In this document: positions 62,365-64,000 of the stretch, one piece after another | How positions within the stretch are numbered: the first letter of the stretch is position 1 | How the letters are laid out: each line of letters opens with the position of its first letter | Assembly: GCA_037367355.1 (NCBI GenBank) | Contig: CM074702.1 | Coordinates: 2,418,001 to 2,482,000 of the forward strand | Reading direction: 5' to 3' | Origin: Neoscytalidium dimidiatum | Lineage: Eukaryota > Ascomycota > Dothideomycetes > Botryosphaeriales > Botryosphaeriaceae | DNA: 64,000 nt | The notes under the pieces: generated by a model | Seen by the model: only the letters and a program-made list of their open reading frames with translations | What the model was told of the DNA's origin: nothing | The model's database searches: none | Made by a program: the position numbers and the translations under genes

Positions 62365-64000
62365 ATGGCTCACGCATCAAGCTCCTCTGTCCAACAAGTC
62401 ACCACTGTGTCGCTGCCCGACGGCTCTGAAAAAGAAGCTGACCCACGCCGCACCCAGAGCCCCTCTGACTCCGAGAACGAGGTGCTGAAGCCTGACTTCC
62501 TGGAAGGGCTCACTCAGGCCGCCGAAGAAACACGCAGCTCCAGCAGCGGCGACGACAACGACAGCGACGACGATACCTTAGCAGCTTCGCAGCTCCGACG
62601 CGAAGCCAGCATTGGGAGATCCCCAGGGAGCGGTCACAAGCGAACAGACGAGGAATCAGCTGCCCTGCTGAACTCGGCGCTATCTTCGCACGGTCGCGGA
62701 CCCGTTCCATTACCAAAGAGAGCGGAAAGGAAGTCCTCGCGTGAGGGTTGTAGTACCACTGCTTCTGAGCGTCGCAATCGAGGCTCTGCCCATCCTGACA
62801 TCTACAAATCACCGCTCGACCCAACACCACCGTCAGCTCAAGCCAGTGTGCAATGTCGGGATGAGGAATCTACCGATAGATCTAAGCCAAGACGGTCAGC
62901 ACGGGTGAAGAAACAACACGAGCGAGCCCATGACGGAACAGAGCGAGATGCGCCGCAAGCTGTCAACGCGGGAGCAGAAGAGTCCAAGAAAAGAGGAAGA
63001 TGCCGCCCACCAAAAGCCAAAGAAGTCAGTGAGCCGAGCTCAAAACGTCAGAGATCCGGTCCAGCGAACACAACCCACAGACGATCAAAGGGCGTTGAAG
63101 CGAGTGGTCCGCAAAAGGCTGGTTCGCAAGTTTCCATGCGATCCGCAGGTCCTGCTAGCATATATCTGCCCGAACTTTCGAGCAGAGCACCCCCAATAGC
63201 TTTAGGTGCATTGTCGCGTATTCGAGATAGCGCGGACATCTCAGAGCACCCACTAGAAGAGGATCAGAACGAAACTCCTGCCGAGATAATTACTGGAACC
63301 AGCGCTAGTGGATCTTCCGTGGATGAGGACAACTCGTTCGACAAATATGGTGACTTTGCTGGTCTGCAAGAGAATTTACGGATTATATGCACCGATTCGC
63401 GAGGAATGAAGAGAATCCGTCAGCAAAGAAAGCAGAATGATCTACAGCCGAGAAACAAGCCTACCAGAGAGCTCATCGATAATTGCCAAGACTTTATTCA
63501 AAGTCTTAAAGATTTGATGGAGACATCAATCGGGCTGACAGAGTCAGAAGCCATACATGTACGGAGCACAATACGCAGAATGGTCTGGGAAATTGAGCAT
63601 TTCGACTTGGGAAGGAAGGAGTATGTTAGAAATCATCTCTTCGAGGATCTCTACGCTTTTGTCTTTCCTTGTCTCCTTCGAACGCTTTGCAAGGTTGTGG
63701 ACTGTTACTTGAAGTTCTTCAACCTGCAAGACTCTCCGACGGACATCCCGACGCCGCGACTGAAAGAGGTGGTCGATTTTACCACCGCAATTATAAATCT
63801 GAATGAACGCGCCAAATCCACCAATGTCAAGGTATCCACCAACCTTGTCATTGTGAAGCCTACCAGGAACTATATCATCGCGCCCCTCAAACGGTTCCAT
63901 GGTCTCCTTTCTCAAATCCTTCGACGACAAACTGTCCAGGAAGACCGTCAACAAGCTTTGCGAGCTGAGCAGAGACGACTAGAGCGGTCTAAAGTCCGGC
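62365..64000 (+). CDS. Unrecognised nuclear-type protein, 3' truncated by the window
   Basis: Open from ATG 62365 to the window end without a stop: at least 545 residues, no intron needed. The first 300 residues are Ser/Arg/Glu-rich and disordered, with basic patches (SKPRRSARVKKQHER; SKKRGRCRPPKAK, AT-hook-like but with Cys in place of the core Pro position). From about residue 335 the sequence becomes helical and globular: LIDNCQDFIQSLKDLME, then RSTIRRMVWEIEHFDLGRKEY, then VFPCLLRTLCKVVDCYLKFF and IIAPLKRFHGLLSQILRR, with a coiled Arg/Glu end (RAEQRRLERSK). It looks like a chromatin or kinetochore/replication factor by composition, but I do not recognise the family. Confidence 0.7.
   Translation, partial: MAHASSSSVQQVTTVSLPDGSEKEADPRRTQSPSDSENEVLKPDFLEGLTQAAEETRSSSSGDDNDSDDDTLAASQLRREASIGRSPGSGHKRTDEESAALLNSALSSHGRGPVPLPKRAERKSSREGCSTTASERRNRGSAHPDIYKSPLDPTPPSAQASVQCRDEESTDRSKPRRSARVKKQHERAHDGTERDAPQAVNAGAEESKKRGRCRPPKAKEVSEPSSKRQRSGPANTTHRRSKGVEASGPQKAGSQVSMRSAGPASIYLPELSSRAPPIALGALSRIRDSADISEHPLEEDQNETPAEIITGTSASGSSVDEDNSFDKYGDFAGLQENLRIICTDSRGMKRIRQQRKQNDLQPRNKPTRELIDNCQDFIQSLKDLMETSIGLTESEAIHVRSTIRRMVWEIEHFDLGRKEYVRNHLFEDLYAFVFPCLLRTLCKVVDCYLKFFNLQDSPTDIPTPRLKEVVDFTTAIINLNERAKSTNVKVSTNLVIVKPTRNYIIAPLKRFHGLLSQILRRQTVQEDRQQALRAEQRRLERSKVR

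Overview
This window is nuclear DNA of a filamentous ascomycete (Pezizomycotina; the gene set and the habit of many short introns fit a Dothideomycete best, which is inference). The signs are GT-AG introns of mostly 49-160 bases, genes scattered on both strands without operons, intergenic gaps of 0.03-4.2 kb, and fungus-typical families: an ERT1/acuK-type Zn2Cys6 regulator, a DHA1 transporter, a fungal rhodopsin-domain protein and an NCS1 permease. I see 20 complete or near-complete protein genes and one gene running off the right end. Exon models were made by hand from splice signals, family expectation and reading-phase arithmetic; every multi-exon model given closes in phase. I recognised no rRNA, tRNA, CRISPR, transposase or viral gene.

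Layout. 1-2.8 kb: no confident gene. 2.8-5.2: ERT1/acuK gluconeogenesis regulator (-). 5.2-7.1: GC-rich non-coding leader or promoter. 7.1-10.1: twelve-exon DHA1 drug/H+ antiporter (-). 10.1-14.35: the largest gene-poor gap. 14.35-15.1: ZNF830-like nuclear protein (-), head-to-head with 15.9-18.6 BYE1-like PHD/TFIIS-M/SPOC transcription protein (+). 20.6-22.5: HerA-like P-loop ATPase of unknown role (-). 23.4-24.3: MARVEL-type membrane protein (-). 25.2-27.1: PNPOx-like/ferredoxin-reductase flavoprotein (+), stop codon 29 bases from that of the rhodopsin-domain protein at 27.2-28.9 (-). 30.2-32.3: 3-phosphoglycerate dehydrogenase (-). 33.3-34.6: glyoxalase I with a possible mitochondrial form (-). 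35.7-36.5: small roadblock-like protein (+). 37.3-38.0: small mitochondrial-type protein (+). 38.6-39.9: sulfide:quinone oxidoreductase (-). 40.6-44.1: SNF2 ATPase (-). 44.6-45.8: extended SDR reductase (-). 47.5-49.5: NCS1 nucleobase permease (+). 50.9-52.1: alpha/beta hydrolase (+). 52.5-56.3: calpain with a GRGGYN-repeat tail (-). 58.8-59.6: Lys/Ala/Glu-rich protein (-). 60.2-61.7: PP2A activator PTPA/RRD (-). 62.4-64.0: unrecognised nuclear-type protein, open at the window end (+).

Functionally this is a housekeeping neighbourhood rather than a pathway cluster: carbon control (ERT1), serine synthesis (PGDH), detoxification (glyoxalase I, sulfide oxidation, drug efflux, reductases), transcription and chromatin (BYE1, ZNF830, SNF2), phosphatase control (PTPA) and transport. 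The most unusual items are the calpain carrying sixteen GRGGYN hexapeptides, the micro-exon-rich membrane protein genes (exons down to 13 bases), a ZNF830 homologue without its zinc finger, and a glyoxalase I whose start-codon arrangement suggests dual targeting.
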